From NCBI GenBank assembly GCA_013399115.1, contig VXAA01002214.1:189593-253592 (forward strand): a DNA stretch of 64,000 nucleotides. The letters are read 5' to 3'. The DNA is from Anseranas semipalmata. Lineage: Eukaryota; Chordata; Aves; Anseriformes; Anseranatidae. Positions 1-12,472 of the stretch are shown here, one piece after another. Numbering within the stretch: the first letter of the stretch is position 1; every line of letters begins with the position of its first letter. Below the pieces are notes generated by a model. The model ran no database searches and was not told the origin of the DNA. It saw only the letters and a program-made list of their open reading frames with translations. A program made the translations under genes and the position numbers.

Positions 1-1
1 G

Positions 2-530
2 GACTCCAGGTACGGCCCGCCGGGCAGCGCCGAGCTGGACGGGGCGGGTGCCGCGGGGCTCGCCGTGGCCAGCCCTCGCTCCAGCCTCTGCAGCCCCGAG
101 GGCCGCGGCGCGCCGGGCGCTGCCGTGGTCAGCCCCCGCTCCAGCATCTCCAGCCAGAGCTCGCGGAGCTCCCGCGGCTCCATGAGCGCCTACCCCGAGC
201 TGCAGCTGCCCTCGCCCCGCTCCTCCCTGCTGGGGCCAGGCCTGCAGGAGGACTGCGTCGCGCCCGAACTGGGGGACATCTACCACAAGATCCATGCCCA
301 GTCCCCGCCGCGGCACGACCAGCAGCACCCGGCTGCCGCTGGCCCTGATGCCGCGCCCCCCTACGTCTACAGCCCCACCAAAGGCTCCGCTTCGGCTCCG
401 AAATTCAAGCTCCCCTACCAGGTAACGCCGTGCCGGGAGAGCGGCCCCAGCCAGGCGGAGAGGCGGCTGGAGGCGCTGACGCTGGAGCTAGAGAAGGAGC
501 TGGAGATGCATATGAAGAAGGAGTACTTCG
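2..530 (+). CDS. WTIP: WTIP, partial coding exon (preLIM region, 5' end outside window)
   Basis: This is coding sequence open at the left edge of the window, 176 codons plus one base, ending at a strong donor (TTCG|GTGAGT). WTIP proteins are cytoplasmic and nuclear LIM scaffolds of the Ajuba family. Known family roles include adherens-junction assembly, inhibition of LATS kinases in Hippo signalling, mRNA silencing and Snail co-repression. The visible preLIM part is rich in Ser, Pro, Arg and Gly. It has three SPRSS motifs (about 70-84, 132-146 and 211-225) and a YVYSPTK patch, then a charged, probably helical segment (AERRLEALTLELEKELE) that runs directly into EYFG. That segment followed by FGICIKCG is what I recall of WTIP rather than AJUBA or LIMD1, and exon 3 agrees. 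No initiator ATG can be assigned: the first in-frame ATG (183) is internal, and the frame is open to base 2. Very GC- and CpG-rich, as expected of a first coding exon in a CpG island. The paralogue choice rests on memory, not an alignment. Confidence 0.88.
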
Positions 531-2670
531 GTGAGTGACCCGCCGGGGGAGGCAGGGTGTGGGGCCTGGAGGGGGCAGGCGGCTAAAAGGTGATGGTGTG
601 CGGGGCTTGCCTGGAGCTGGGTGGTTTTAGCTTTGGAGAAGGCGTGTGATGCCCAGGACTGCTCTGGACCGGTTACCTCCTGAAGTCTGGTCATTGCAAG
701 AGAAAACCGGATCGCCACAAATACTGTCTTTCTAGCTGGCGTCAGAAGTGTTTGCACCTTGCCTTGTACCTGGTGTTTTATTTCTCTTCTGTCCATTTCT
801 CGCATAGTTTGCTAGGATTTGTGATGCTTCCCCTTCCAGGTGCAGATAGGAGACTTGATTGAACTATTACAGAAGCTATTACAGGTGTTGGGGTTCATGC
901 TGATTTGCTCATTTGCCTTTATTGATAAGGTTCAGCCTCCCTGAGGTTGTAGCATTTGTGATTGTACTTCCATGCCATCTACAATGTTTTAATTGTTACA
1001 ATGAGCCTGGCTGGTGAAGCAATTTTTAGTGCCTCATTCAGTAAAGTCCTTGTCCTAGTTCAGATTCCTTGTGGGAGCCCCGGCATTGTTTCTGCCCCAT
1101 GAGGCCTTGCAGGGTCCATGCTGCACGTGTATCTTGTATAGGGGTTGGTGTCATCCCTGGCATGTGAGGGTAGGTGGGGGGAGAGGAGACCTCTCTGTCT
1201 TTGCTGAGGTTGTCAGCTTTTTGGTCTCCATCTGAATATCTTTATTGCTTTATAGAACAAAAACAACTTCTTGAAACATGTGAATGTGTTTTGTAGTTGC
1301 ATCAAAGTTCGTATTAAACTCTTGTGTCTTTTATTTTGTACCAAAGTGCCTCTGAAAGATAATCCAGGAGTGTACAAATACTGCCCTGTTCCCCTGAGAT
1401 GCTGGGGACTGGATGAGCCAGATGATAGCTGGGTAGGGCAGCTGGACCTGGGCAGCCCTTGGGAGCAGCTCGTCCCTGCTTGAACTGGGGACGAGGGCTC
1501 TGCATGTAGGAGCTCACATCAGAGGAGGGTGAACAAGGTCCAGGAAGATGAGGGGCTTGGGGTCAGCCAGCACCTGGCAGTGACCCTGCGTGTCGGAGCT
1601 GCTGAATCCATGGCCTTTGAGGGGACAGGTATCTCTGCCTTTGTGTGCTGTCCGGGCACGAGGGGGGAGAGAGGCCTTCTGGTAGCGTGTGATCCCTGAC
1701 TGACACCCGTGTTGCTCAGGATGGAGATGTGTTACCTTGGTCCTTGATTTGAATGTTAAGGATTTCTGCTGCTTTCAGTGTAGCATTAGTGTCCTGTGCG
1801 TGGAAGGGAACAGTTGCAGGGCTTTGTGTGCTTGTAGTGAGACAGACCTGGATGGATCAGCTGAGGTAGCTGAGCGAGCTGTGCCCTCTCCTGCAAGGAA
1901 AACCTTCCTGTGAACTACAAGAGTGTTGTTTTTACAAGCTCTTGTGCCCAGACAAAGGAGGCTGAATATGGTGCTGGCTTACTCCATCAATCTCCCTGTG
2001 CCTCTATCCATCCTGTGTAGGGCTGAATAAGAAAGCTGATGGTCATCCACTACATCTTTTGTGGTGTCTGGCACCTGGTGTTTGGCTTCAGGTGATTGCA
2101 GGAACATTACCAGCTGAGGTTGATAACAGTACAGTCACGAGTATCTGCAGAAGCTGGATGGGGGTGGAGGGGGGATAGTTAACGTGCTAACACCAAGAAA
2201 TGTTACCTTCAAAATATCAGTGGTGTGCAATGCAAGACAGAACCAAAATATATTTTGAGTAGGAAACATACCTTACAGCTGTCCTGACCCTCTGAGAAAT
2301 TTTTTCAGTGGCTAGGGAAGCTGGGTGTGATCAGGGACTACAGGAGCAGCCTCAGGAATCTTTCTTGTGGGTGGGTTTTTCTTATTTATAAGGACTTACC
2401 TGTTGTGAGTGTCACTACTCGCATGTATATTCTCTAGCAACGTGTTGCAACATGCCCTAAACCTCGGCAGATGTGTCCTGTGTCGGATCAGCAGTAAGCT
2501 TGTGCCTTTATGCCTAGGGAACATATGTACCGCCTGCCCTGTAGGTATTTGTAGTGGCAGAAAGTCGCTGCTGTGACTTGCACCCTAGAAGCAGATGAAA
2601 TGCAGAAAACTGGGGTGCTGTAAAAGGGGGTTGACTTCTGTAAGTCATAAAGGTTTTAATAAGTCCTGGT

Positions 2671-2760
2671 GGGCTTGATCCTGCATTTCTGGTTCAGATC
2701 GCCCATAGAAGTGAATGCTGAGCTTTGGCTGAGTGACATGTAAGGGGTTGGTCGGGTACA
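2671..2760. repeat. Diverged palindromic repeat copy
   Basis: GGCTTGATCCTGCATTTCTG, then CCATAGAAGTGAATGC and GGCTGAGTGACATGTAAGG, resembles the repeat at 49243, which has ATCCTGCATTCC arms and an AAGTCAATGG centre. It is weak on its own and rests on the shared order of motifs. Confidence 0.3.
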
Positions 2761-5700
2761 ACTGCAGGCTGATGGGACAGACAAGGAGAAAGAGAACAGG
2801 ATGGGGAGAAGTCTGCTTATTGACAGATGTATTGGAGTGCGTAGGTCAATTTATCTGAGAAGTTCTTAATGTTAACAAAAGGAGCCAGAAGAAATGCATT
2901 CATTTCTAGCATCACACACACTCATGTCTGACACACTCCAAAGGCAATTGCAGAATGTCCTGTGATACCCATGGAGAACAGAAATGTTAAGCTAATAGTC
3001 AACAGAGCAGATGGTTTAATACTCCTTAATTAGATGAGCTCAATTGCCTAGTGAATAAATGGTCATATGGTGACACTGATGTAATTTTACTGTTTTCTGC
3101 TCCCCCCTGCCCCCAGGAAAGAAAACAGTAATTCTTGCTTTGTCCATTCAAAATGAGGGCTAATCTACACAGTGCTGTCTGCAGGCCACTCTTTTCTGTC
3201 TTGTGTCCAAATACAACTTTGAAAATTTGGACAGTGAGTTATTTTGAATCTGAGGTCAAGTGACTAACCAGTCCTGTTTGGAGGAAGAATAACTCTACCC
3301 TGCATTTGTTCTGTTTGTGGGTCAGTCGGGGTGTTCCCCTAACCATGCTTATGCTGGCAGTCCTGCCTGCTCTCCCATAGGTCACTGCTCTGTTTCAGAA
3401 GGAGCCTGTAGCCTGGGGCAGATAAATACGAGATGAAGCTGCTGTTGCTGCCGTTGGTCTCAGCCTTTTCTCTTCCTGGATGAGATGGGCAAGGTGGCAC
3501 TTCTAGATCAGGTGTCTGCACCAAGGCAGAAGATGGGAGTGTTAGTAGAAGGACCCAGAGAGAAGGGACAAGAACTAGTGTCCTTTAGTAACACTGCCCC
3601 GACAGTGCAGCCCCATTGGGCTGGTTTTGCCCTTGGGGGGCTGCCTTTCTGCCTAGAGAGGATGGGCAGGAATTGCCTAGGAGCCCTGCAGGCCCCCAGG
3701 GACTTGCTGAAGTGCCCTCACGTGATCAGGACATGTGCAGCATCTGAGCACTGGAGAGGCTTCGGGGGAGCTGAGCAGTGTGTGACCCAGCAGATCTGGG
3801 GGCTGGCAGCTGGCTCAGAGCAGTGCTCTGCGGGGCGTTTTGCTTTGCTGCCGCACCTTCTCCATACTCCTCTTTCTTCCAGCAGGCTTCAGCGCGTTTG
3901 TAGAGAGAAGGAAAGCTTCATTACATGGTTGGTGTAATCTGACCAAAAGCGGCAATGCTGCAAGAAGTGCCTTGTGCCTCCCCTACTCCCAGTTGCACAG
4001 CTGAGAGGTAGCACCCTGCCACTTCCAAGTGCTCCCACCAGCATGTTGCAGCCACATGTGCTCACTGATCTTAGAGAAAACAAAGCCTGCAAAAAAAGGA
4101 AGAAGGGGAGGGTTGTTTTGGGATGGATCCGTGAGCTGCTCTGGATTCACCCCTGTCAATGAGGTGGCTGGGGCTGACCCAAGGGGCAGGGCGCAGACAA
4201 AGGGCACTGGGAGGTTGAGGCTGTTCCTTTGGCAGCAGCCTGCAGTTGGATAAAACTGTGAGCTTTCATGCTCTTGTAGCTGTACCTGCTTCCTCTGCAG
4301 CCTCTTCCCAAACTGCTTCCTCCTCAACCCTCTGAGAGCCTGTCCATCCCCTCTCAAGGTACTGACAGTTTAGTAAGCATGCTCAGTGTAGTGGCAGACA
4401 TTTAGAATAAAAGCAATAAAAAAGTAATTCTACTCAATTCCATAAATGTTCTCAGATGAGCTTTGTATGCAGTGAGGTAAATTGCCAAAGTTGTGTTTTG
4501 GGGATGTTTTAAATTGAATGTGCATCCTGAGGTGTCAACAGGATGTTCGTGGGTGTTAGAAAGTCATCAGCTCAGGCGCTGGCTTAAATTCTATTTACTT
4601 TGCAGAACTCTTCAGTCTGATGCCTAGGTGTTGAAAAAGAAAGTTTAAGGCAAAAACTGAACTTTGGCATATCCATCCAAGTCAAAGCAATCCTTTTGGG
4701 ACTGACCGTAAACCTACAGCTTGTCATCTACTGGGCAGGGAAGTGTCATCCTGTCATGCTGATAGGGATGTTGTTTTCAGAGAAGATCTCTATGTCCTGT
4801 GGCTCTGCTGGTGTGTTGTAAAAAATGGAAGGAGAGCCAACAGAGGGGTGCAGGCAGCAATTGCAAGTTTCCTGCAGCCCCTGCTGTGCTGCAGCTGTCT
4901 CCCAGCAAGGGCTTATCTTGGTCAGGGTGGTGGGACCCAATGCAAGAATTTATTTAATAATTGTCTTACCATCTTGGACTAAAAAGAAGATGGAAGAAGT
5001 ATCATGAAACTACGTAGGTGTGGGGAGAGCAAGTTGTCTTCTGTCTGTGCAAAGTCTGGAGGGATGAGCAGTGTTTGCAGCCTTGCTGACATCCTCCAGC
5101 ACCTCTGTGCGGTGCCCTTTATGAAGATGCTTTTCCCAATCTCTGCTATGCATTAAGTGTTTCCTGCCCCTCTTGTTGCCACCTCACCCCTTGTATTTCA
5201 TGTCTGATACGCAGAATACAGCAAGTTCATACCATGCGCATTAGTCCTCAGTGAGAAACAACTGATTCTGTCACAATGAGCTGTTGTCTTCTTCATCTGA
5301 TCCTTCATCCTGAGGGAAAGGGCACCTTTCTTAGTACCCTGTAGGAGGTTTAGCAAGGAAAGCAGGGGACAACTGATGTCTTGGAATGAGAGACAAAGTC
5401 TGGATTCTGTTAATAACTGTGGTAAGCTGTCTAGCAAAAGCCCGTTCTTACCCTATCAAGTAGGCTTGACTTTCTAGAGAGCCTAGATCTTTCCAGAAGG
5501 GTACCCTGTAGTGTGGGCACACGTTTTTGGAGCACCACCAAGAAACATCGCTGACATCATTCTGTTAAAAAGCCTTTGGTCTGGTGGGTAGGTGAAGGGA
5601 GGAAATAGGCAACCTAGGCCCATCCAGGCCCTTTCTGCCCTTTATGTATGTAGTCATCCATGCAAACCCATTGCTTTGCATTGAGAAATCTTGCTGGTGT

Positions 5701-6596
5701 TGCAGGATTGACTTTTGGGCCCTTTAAATTGTGCTTGTGAATTTAGAGTTGCATATTCGTGTTTCATTTGTGAGTTCAGGTTGATCTGATAAAGGGTGTA
5801 TACACAAGTGAGATCAAAATTAAGACATGACAGTTCTAAGTCCCTAGAAGCTACGTTGCTTAAAACCTAAAAATCTGAATGAAATTTAAATGAGCTTGCA
5901 GTTAGTGACCAGAACACTTGAGATATTTGTGAAGGTCTTGTTTTCTGTTTTATGATCTCTTGAAGCTTTCTTTGTGAGATATTAGACCTTTCATACTACC
6001 ATCACAGTAGTGGTAACATTTGATACATCAAAATTTTTTTGAAAATAATTGTCTGGGAATTGCTTTCCATTTCTGTTTATCCAGACCTAGGAAAAAATCC
6101 CCCCAGCTTTGATAAACAGCTGAGGTCCTGCAGCTTTCACAAGACAGTCCAGGCTGTCCTTTGAAAATGGATTTCTTTTCCACCAGATTTGATCCTTTAA
6201 TGAACAAACATCTAAATAGAAATAAACTAACATGGTGTGGTCTTCTGAAACGTTCAAACGGGTCATGTACTTCCGAGTATGGTTTTGCTAATGTCCCAGT
6301 TACAGCTGGAAAACGTGTTACTGAAACTGATTTGAAGTGGTCAGGGTTATTTGGTTGGAATGTAAGAAAACCCTCAACAGTAAGGTTGGAGGAGAGAGCT
6401 GTTTGTTCACTGGGGAATGTGCAAGAGCTGCAGTGAGAGATACTGGGGTACCTAAATTAGCAGCATCCTGGAGACTCGAAGCTGCCAGGAGCTCCCTTCT
6501 TGTCACTGGTCCTACACCAAGACATCAGGCAGTGCTGTGTGGGATGTGTGTGTGCAGGGGAGAGTGAGTGGTGCTGCTGCGTATGCCTGGGTGCAC

Positions 6597-6730
6597 GAGG
6601 GTAGAGGAGAGGGGAGGAGAGAGAGTGGTGGGCTGAAATAGTGGAGGAAATTTGAGTAGTGATAGGGAAAGCTTGGACTTGGAGGGCCATACAATGTGAG
6701 GAAGGAGAGGGAGGGTGGGGGGAGAGAGCA
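6597..6730 (+). repeat. Purine-rich (GA) tract
   Basis: A low-complexity stretch dominated by GAG and GGAG units, including GAGAGGGGAGGAGAGAGAG and GAGGGAGGGTGGGGGGAGAG. The complement keeps long frames open (Pro-, Ser- and Leu-rich), which explains the minus-strand open frames here. Confidence 0.7.
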
Positions 6731-9700
6731 CAGAAATGAAGGTAATGAGCAAGATGCAAAAAGTAAATAAGAGTAATACTGCTGTTGGAAGAAAGAAGCC
6801 TAGTTTTTGTCTGTGGTACAAAATGTCATGTGAAAGATGTGGGAGTGGCCCTAGATGGTTTCTTGCAGTCCCTGCTAGCCATACGCACACTTGTGAGTCC
6901 CCCTGAAGTCGTGAAATGATGAAGCGTCATATGTAATAGGAGGAGAGAGAGATGTGGCATGTAAGTGTATTTATATTTTATGTACTAAATGCCTATAACA
7001 TGGGTACCGATAATGATATGTGGCAAGCTGAGTGACTGTAACTTGTACAGAAGCATGCATAATGAGCTGGGACAACTGCTTTCTTACCTTCAGTAGCAGG
7101 AAACTTGACTGTGAACAGGGGGGGGATTGTCTGACTAATGTTTTTTGCTTGTCTTCGTTTGTGCTTTTAATCTTTGGTTTAGTCTTTGTTATTAGAAGCA
7201 CTGGGTGCAGGGGATGATGGTGACTTCCAAGAACTGCCACATTTTCTATTAGGGCTGCCACAGATAAGGTTTATAATAGAGAGGCTTGGATATATGATGT
7301 AGAATTGGTGTAGGTATATACACTGCTGTGGTATAGTAGGTCCTGGTTTAATGGGTACCCTTTCCTGTCACCGTATGGTTTAGGAAATGTACTCACTTGG
7401 GTACCTCTCTGGATGTTATAGCTGGTTGGTTTTGAGCCACAGGGCAACTCATGCAGTTTTCTGGATCTGAAGTAAAGGAGGTTGTTTAGATTTGAAGTGC
7501 ATGCAAAGAAGAAACTTCTTTTCACACATTGCAAAGAGTCTGTATCCTTGCAGAAAGGATGTTGGTTTCTAAGAGTTGAGTGGAGCCCATGTTGCAGTTT
7601 GCTTTGGTTTGGAGCCTGCTGGTGACTGCAGAGCCGTGGGGCTGCTGTGCAAAACAGCAACTTGTTAGATCGGCTTGTTTTTTAGGACTCTGTCACAAGC
7701 TCCAAGCCACCTTTATATTGTATTCCTCAAGTAAGAGGCACTCAAATTCCCAGAAGTAACAACAGGCTTTTAAACACTGCTGTCATCCCCTGCATCATGT
7801 TCTGCCCCTCTTGCCCCAAACCACTGGTCAGGTATGCCTTCTGAGAGGGGGTAAGGAAACATCCTAAGCAGGATTCAGACTTGAAAAAAATTCTAGCCTA
7901 TATTGGCAGTTGTTTACTTGGCCTCTGTACCTGACCCTCTGCAAAGAATTGTATGTGTGAATGTCCCAGTTTGGTGTTAAATCATGCACTGGAAATTTGT
8001 ACGCCATGGTGGCTGAATTAGGACTAAATCATTTAATGGATTCTGTGGCCACTGTATTTTGGAGAAAAGAAAAATGATCCTATTTTGGAGTAACAGGTAG
8101 CTGTCGGAGTAGCTGTAGTGAGGTGATTAAAGCTGATCCTTTTTGGTGGAAAATTTCCCTCCGGTTGTATCACCTTTACATTTAAAAGAATAGTTCTAAA
8201 GCAGGTGTTGAGGATGTCTGTTGTGCTTGTGTGATCCTGCTGCTGGTTTGGTGGCAGCAGCAAAGATAGCAGTCTTATCTTTGGTATCCTTTGGAAATCC
8301 TTAATATCCACGGTTAATAAACTAGGACATAAATGTTTCTTTTGCAGTCATATTGGATATTTAGAAGGCCTTCAAAGCAAGAGAATTTTCCAAATACTCA
8401 AATGATTATTAAAACCAAAAAGTCTGGCAAAGTCATTTTCAGATGTTTAAAAGGGTTGTTCAGCAATGGAAAGAAAATAAATCAGCAGTGATAATCCAGA
8501 AAGTTTAATTTTACTAAAACCAAAAAATATTTGCAAAAATGTAAGGGGGCTCAGCCTCCTCCCTATGCCGTATGTTCCCAAAGCTATCCCAGGGCAGTGC
8601 TTCGTGGCATACTGGCAAAGCTATGGTCTGGGGTTTTCCTCGGCAGCGCCCAGAGCCCTGCAGCGTTGGAGGGGCATCTCCTTTGTTTTGGACTGAGGTC
8701 AGGCACTTGCACGTAACCCCGTGGTGCCCTTCGGTGCTGTCTGGCAAGGGCCGGCTGCCAGCAGGCACTTGGGTGGTTGTTTTTACCAGGGTGAAGGTGT
8801 TGGGATCCTGGGGGACCCTGTTCCATGTGTCCCCCATACGCTGGTTGGAAAGAGGGTGCAGCCACTCCTGCAGTGCCTTGAAGTACATGTTTTGTCTTGC
8901 AGCATGCCAAGGTGGAGCACTTCTGCTGTCAGCATTAGCTGTGTCCAAAATCGCTTCTTAATTTGTGGCTGGAGAAACTGGGCGTCTCTTGGAGTATGAT
9001 ACAGTGCTTGATTTATGCCCATCCCGGACAAAGTGCCTCTTCTCTGGCAGGGAGGGAAATGTATGACGTAAAGCAAAACTGAAGCAGCAAAAAAAGAAAT
9101 ACAGGAATGTGCATGGTGTCAGCAAGCTTTATTACGAGCTTAAAAAGGCTCATTTTGCAGGGCTGTGTTCAACAGCCTGCAAGGTTCAAGTCCTGACAGG
9201 ACAGTGGTACTTGGTGCTATGATGTGGCATTGCTCAGAGATGCTTCCAGGGGTGTGATGGCTCCCAAGGCTGGCAGTAGGATTCCTGTTGGCTTATTTGG
9301 GAGCAGGAACAGCCTTCAGCTCTTAACAAAATTAGCAGCTGTGCTAATAATCATCCAATAAATGTCTGGTTTTGGTTGGATTTTTGAGATGTTTCACTGT
9401 GCCTGTGTGGATCTCATCTCTGGAAGTGGATTTTGTCCCACTGGCTACATCAGAGTGGGTATTTCTGTTCTGGTACGTGTCATCTCTTTCTATTAACCTC
9501 ACTATGTTGTTTTAACTTCCAATCAGCGTAGCCTTGTTACTGCGCAGTGAGACAGGAGCACAACAAAACGGCCAAGCGCATCGTATCTCTTCCAGCTGGA
9601 GTATTTCACATCATCTGAAACTTCATTCCTTGCTTTTTGGAGCAGTTTTACTAAATCTCTAATGTCACTTTTATGTATTCCAGCAAACTTTTGAGAAATG

Positions 9701-12450
9701 GTCTATGACTCGTTAAGGGGAAAAAATAAGCAGCACAACAGAGCCCAAATACTCATTTAATGCTCAGCCGAGAACTACTGTGCATAGAAAACATATAGGA
9801 GCTTATGATGGGAGACTCAAAAGGGGGTAAGGATTTACAGCTAGTGACACCTATTTCCTATTTTGAGAACCTGGAAAAGTTCCTCTCAGCACGTTTTGCA
9901 TAAAAGCTTGTAGACGGTTGTGTTTAAACCTTTGTGTAGCTCAGGTTGAAGTGGTGCACGTGCTCTGATGAGTGCAGCTTAACTGTTGTGTTGCCGGGTG
10001 TGGCTGTGAGCCCTGACCCTCTCCACTGCTGAGAAGGGGGCAACAGTGGCAGCTATGGTGCAGCTTGAAAGAACGTGTCTGGTTGTGCAGGAGCCAAAGC
10101 CTCTCCTGCAACAACCAAATCAGCTCCAAGTCCTGGGGCATGTGGGGTGTGAGGCACCGTATGGCATTTCTGCTTGGTTATTTGGCTAGAGAACTCCTGT
10201 GCATGTGATGTACGCGCTCTACCCAGCAGTGATGGAGCTCCTCAGGCTCCTCCTCCAAGGAGGTTGTTACCTCACACACGGCAAAAGCAGAGGTAATTCC
10301 CCCAGTCCCAAACCTGGAGAGCCGTGTCCTTGTGCTGAGCGTGGCTCTGCACCCTGCTGGGACCAGTGCTGCCTGTTGGGGTTCAGCTGGTGCACAGTCT
10401 GCTGGTGGGTGCTGCGTGGTACAGGTGCACTCAGAGTTTCCCTTAAGCTGAATTTCTGGAAGTTGAGTTACTTAAGGGAGAACTGAGCTCCTCCAAGTGC
10501 CGGGGTGCCTCTTGGTCAGGGCAGCCAGGGTAGGTCAGCCAGAGCCCTAACTTCATAAGAAAAGTGAATTTGGAGTGAACGTGGCTTCCAGCACTGCCTT
10601 TAGAAGATGAGCAAACTCTAGCGATGAGAAGTCAAATGACTTTGAAGAGGGATATGATGTGGTTGGAATAACAACACATATGCAGGACTATATTTGGGGG
10701 AGATGATTAATGTCTTTAATTGCAGACAGCAGCACTCAAATGCATCTATTTGTGTTAATACACATATTTGCAAATACTGGGAGATGTGCAGGGAAGATAG
10801 TGTTCAAATATAAAGAATATTAATACTGCCTGTTGTCACGAAATAGCCATGGAGTGGATTCAGTGAACAATGGCAAGGCATTTAATAGGTTACAAAGGGT
10901 CATGCCTGGGTATACACCATTGCTCTTCTAAGAATTTGGCCAAACAAGACGTGTTTCGGTTCAGAATGTATTTATAGTTTTTGTGAAAAGTAGACAGCTA
11001 TTGTGGAAGAACTGCTGGGGATTCTCAGATGGTTCCTGGCCATCCAAACATTTGTTTAATTGGTGAACAGTTTCACTTACAACACCGCAGAACTTCTGGA
11101 AAGTGAAAACAAGATGTTTTTTGCCTTTTAATGTGGCCACTTGAAAAAATTAAAAAGATTCAAAGTTGAAATAAAGAGAAGAGAAAAGCCATTCCTAAAT
11201 TCAGTTTGACAGTTGTGCAGATTTAGATGCTTTTGCATTGCTCCAGCTCACTTGGATCATATTTCTTGTGGTCCATAGAGACCCTGTGGCCTCTCCCAGG
11301 CATGGGAAATACCATTTCATTCTGGCGGTCATTGCATAAACCTTTCTCCTGTGCTGCAACCTTGTCCCAAAGCACATGCTTTGTAGAGAACTGGGTTCTC
11401 ATGAGTAGAGCTCCTGGACTAGAAGATCACTGGTTCTGCTGCGCTTTCTCTGTCTCCTCGAATGTTACCTCTGTACTGGTGGTCCCGGTCTGCAGGGTTT
11501 CAAGGAGCATCAGGTACAGCCGGTACGGAATGCAGGTCCCTGGTGAGGTCAGCATGACGTGTTGTTGGAGTCGAAACACAGGGCTAGGCAACTGTTGTGG
11601 ATGTCCCAAATTAAACGGCTAGTAATCTAACGTTAATTTTTGAGTGCAGGATCTGCGCATTTGCAAAACTGCAGTACATGTGCAGGATGTGATTGATGGG
11701 AAACCTTTATTAGAAAGGGATTTTGGTGGAGAGAAGTGATTTTTTTATTTTTTAACTGAAATCAAATGCTGACCTGATTGAATTGAGACAGCTGAGGTCT
11801 CTGCTGCTGTGGCTTGATCCTGTCTCCCTGGCATCGTGGATATGCCACTGCCTTCAGTATTGTTGGAGCAGGATCTTTGTTTTCTGTTGTCTTTGTTCCT
11901 GGTGTGAAATTCCTGCTCAGATCCGTTTGTTTGGGTCAGATGTTGAATGATTGGAAAATAATCATGGGGGACTGGTTCTGAGCAGGGAGATAGTGAATAG
12001 ACTTTGTCACTCATCCGTGGTTTCCTCTGCTCAAAGGAAGTGTGCTAACCCGGCCATGTGCTGCTGCCCGCTGCCCTGCCTGTTCTTGTCATTGACATGA
12101 AATGTAGCAAGATCAGATCCACAGTCCCTGTGGACTGACTCACCTGTCACTCTTCCCACCTCTTCAAGACTAGATTAATTCTAAGAGAAAGTTAATTTTT
12201 TTTTGTTCAACATAATAATAATAAAAAAAGGGCCCAACATCAGCTGAGACTTACAAAACTGCTGATTATACCAGGCAGCGGAAAGAGCTGTAATTGGTAA
12301 AATCTTGGATCTAATGTTTCTCTCTGCGTTGTGGCAGTTGCCACGTTATTAACCTTCAGCATCCTAATACTCAGGTATAGTTGGGGGAAACACATAAGTC
12401 CTCAGAGTCAAAGGAGAAGTTCTAATGACTGGCTAATACTGCTGCAGCTC

Positions 12451-12472
12451 TTTTTTTTTTTTTTTTTTTTTT
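12451..12472. repeat. Poly-T run, 22 bases
   Basis: Uninterrupted T22. On the minus strand this is a poly-A tract, but no retroposed sequence is recognisable next to it. Confidence 0.95.

Noticed and set aside
65..67. GTG as start of the WTIP exon reading frame
   Set aside because: The frame is open upstream to base 2, and vertebrate WTIP is expected to have a longer N-terminal region; the start lies outside the window.
6512..6890. Minus-strand open frames rich in Pro, Leu and Ser
   Set aside because: They are the complement of a GA-rich low-complexity tract.
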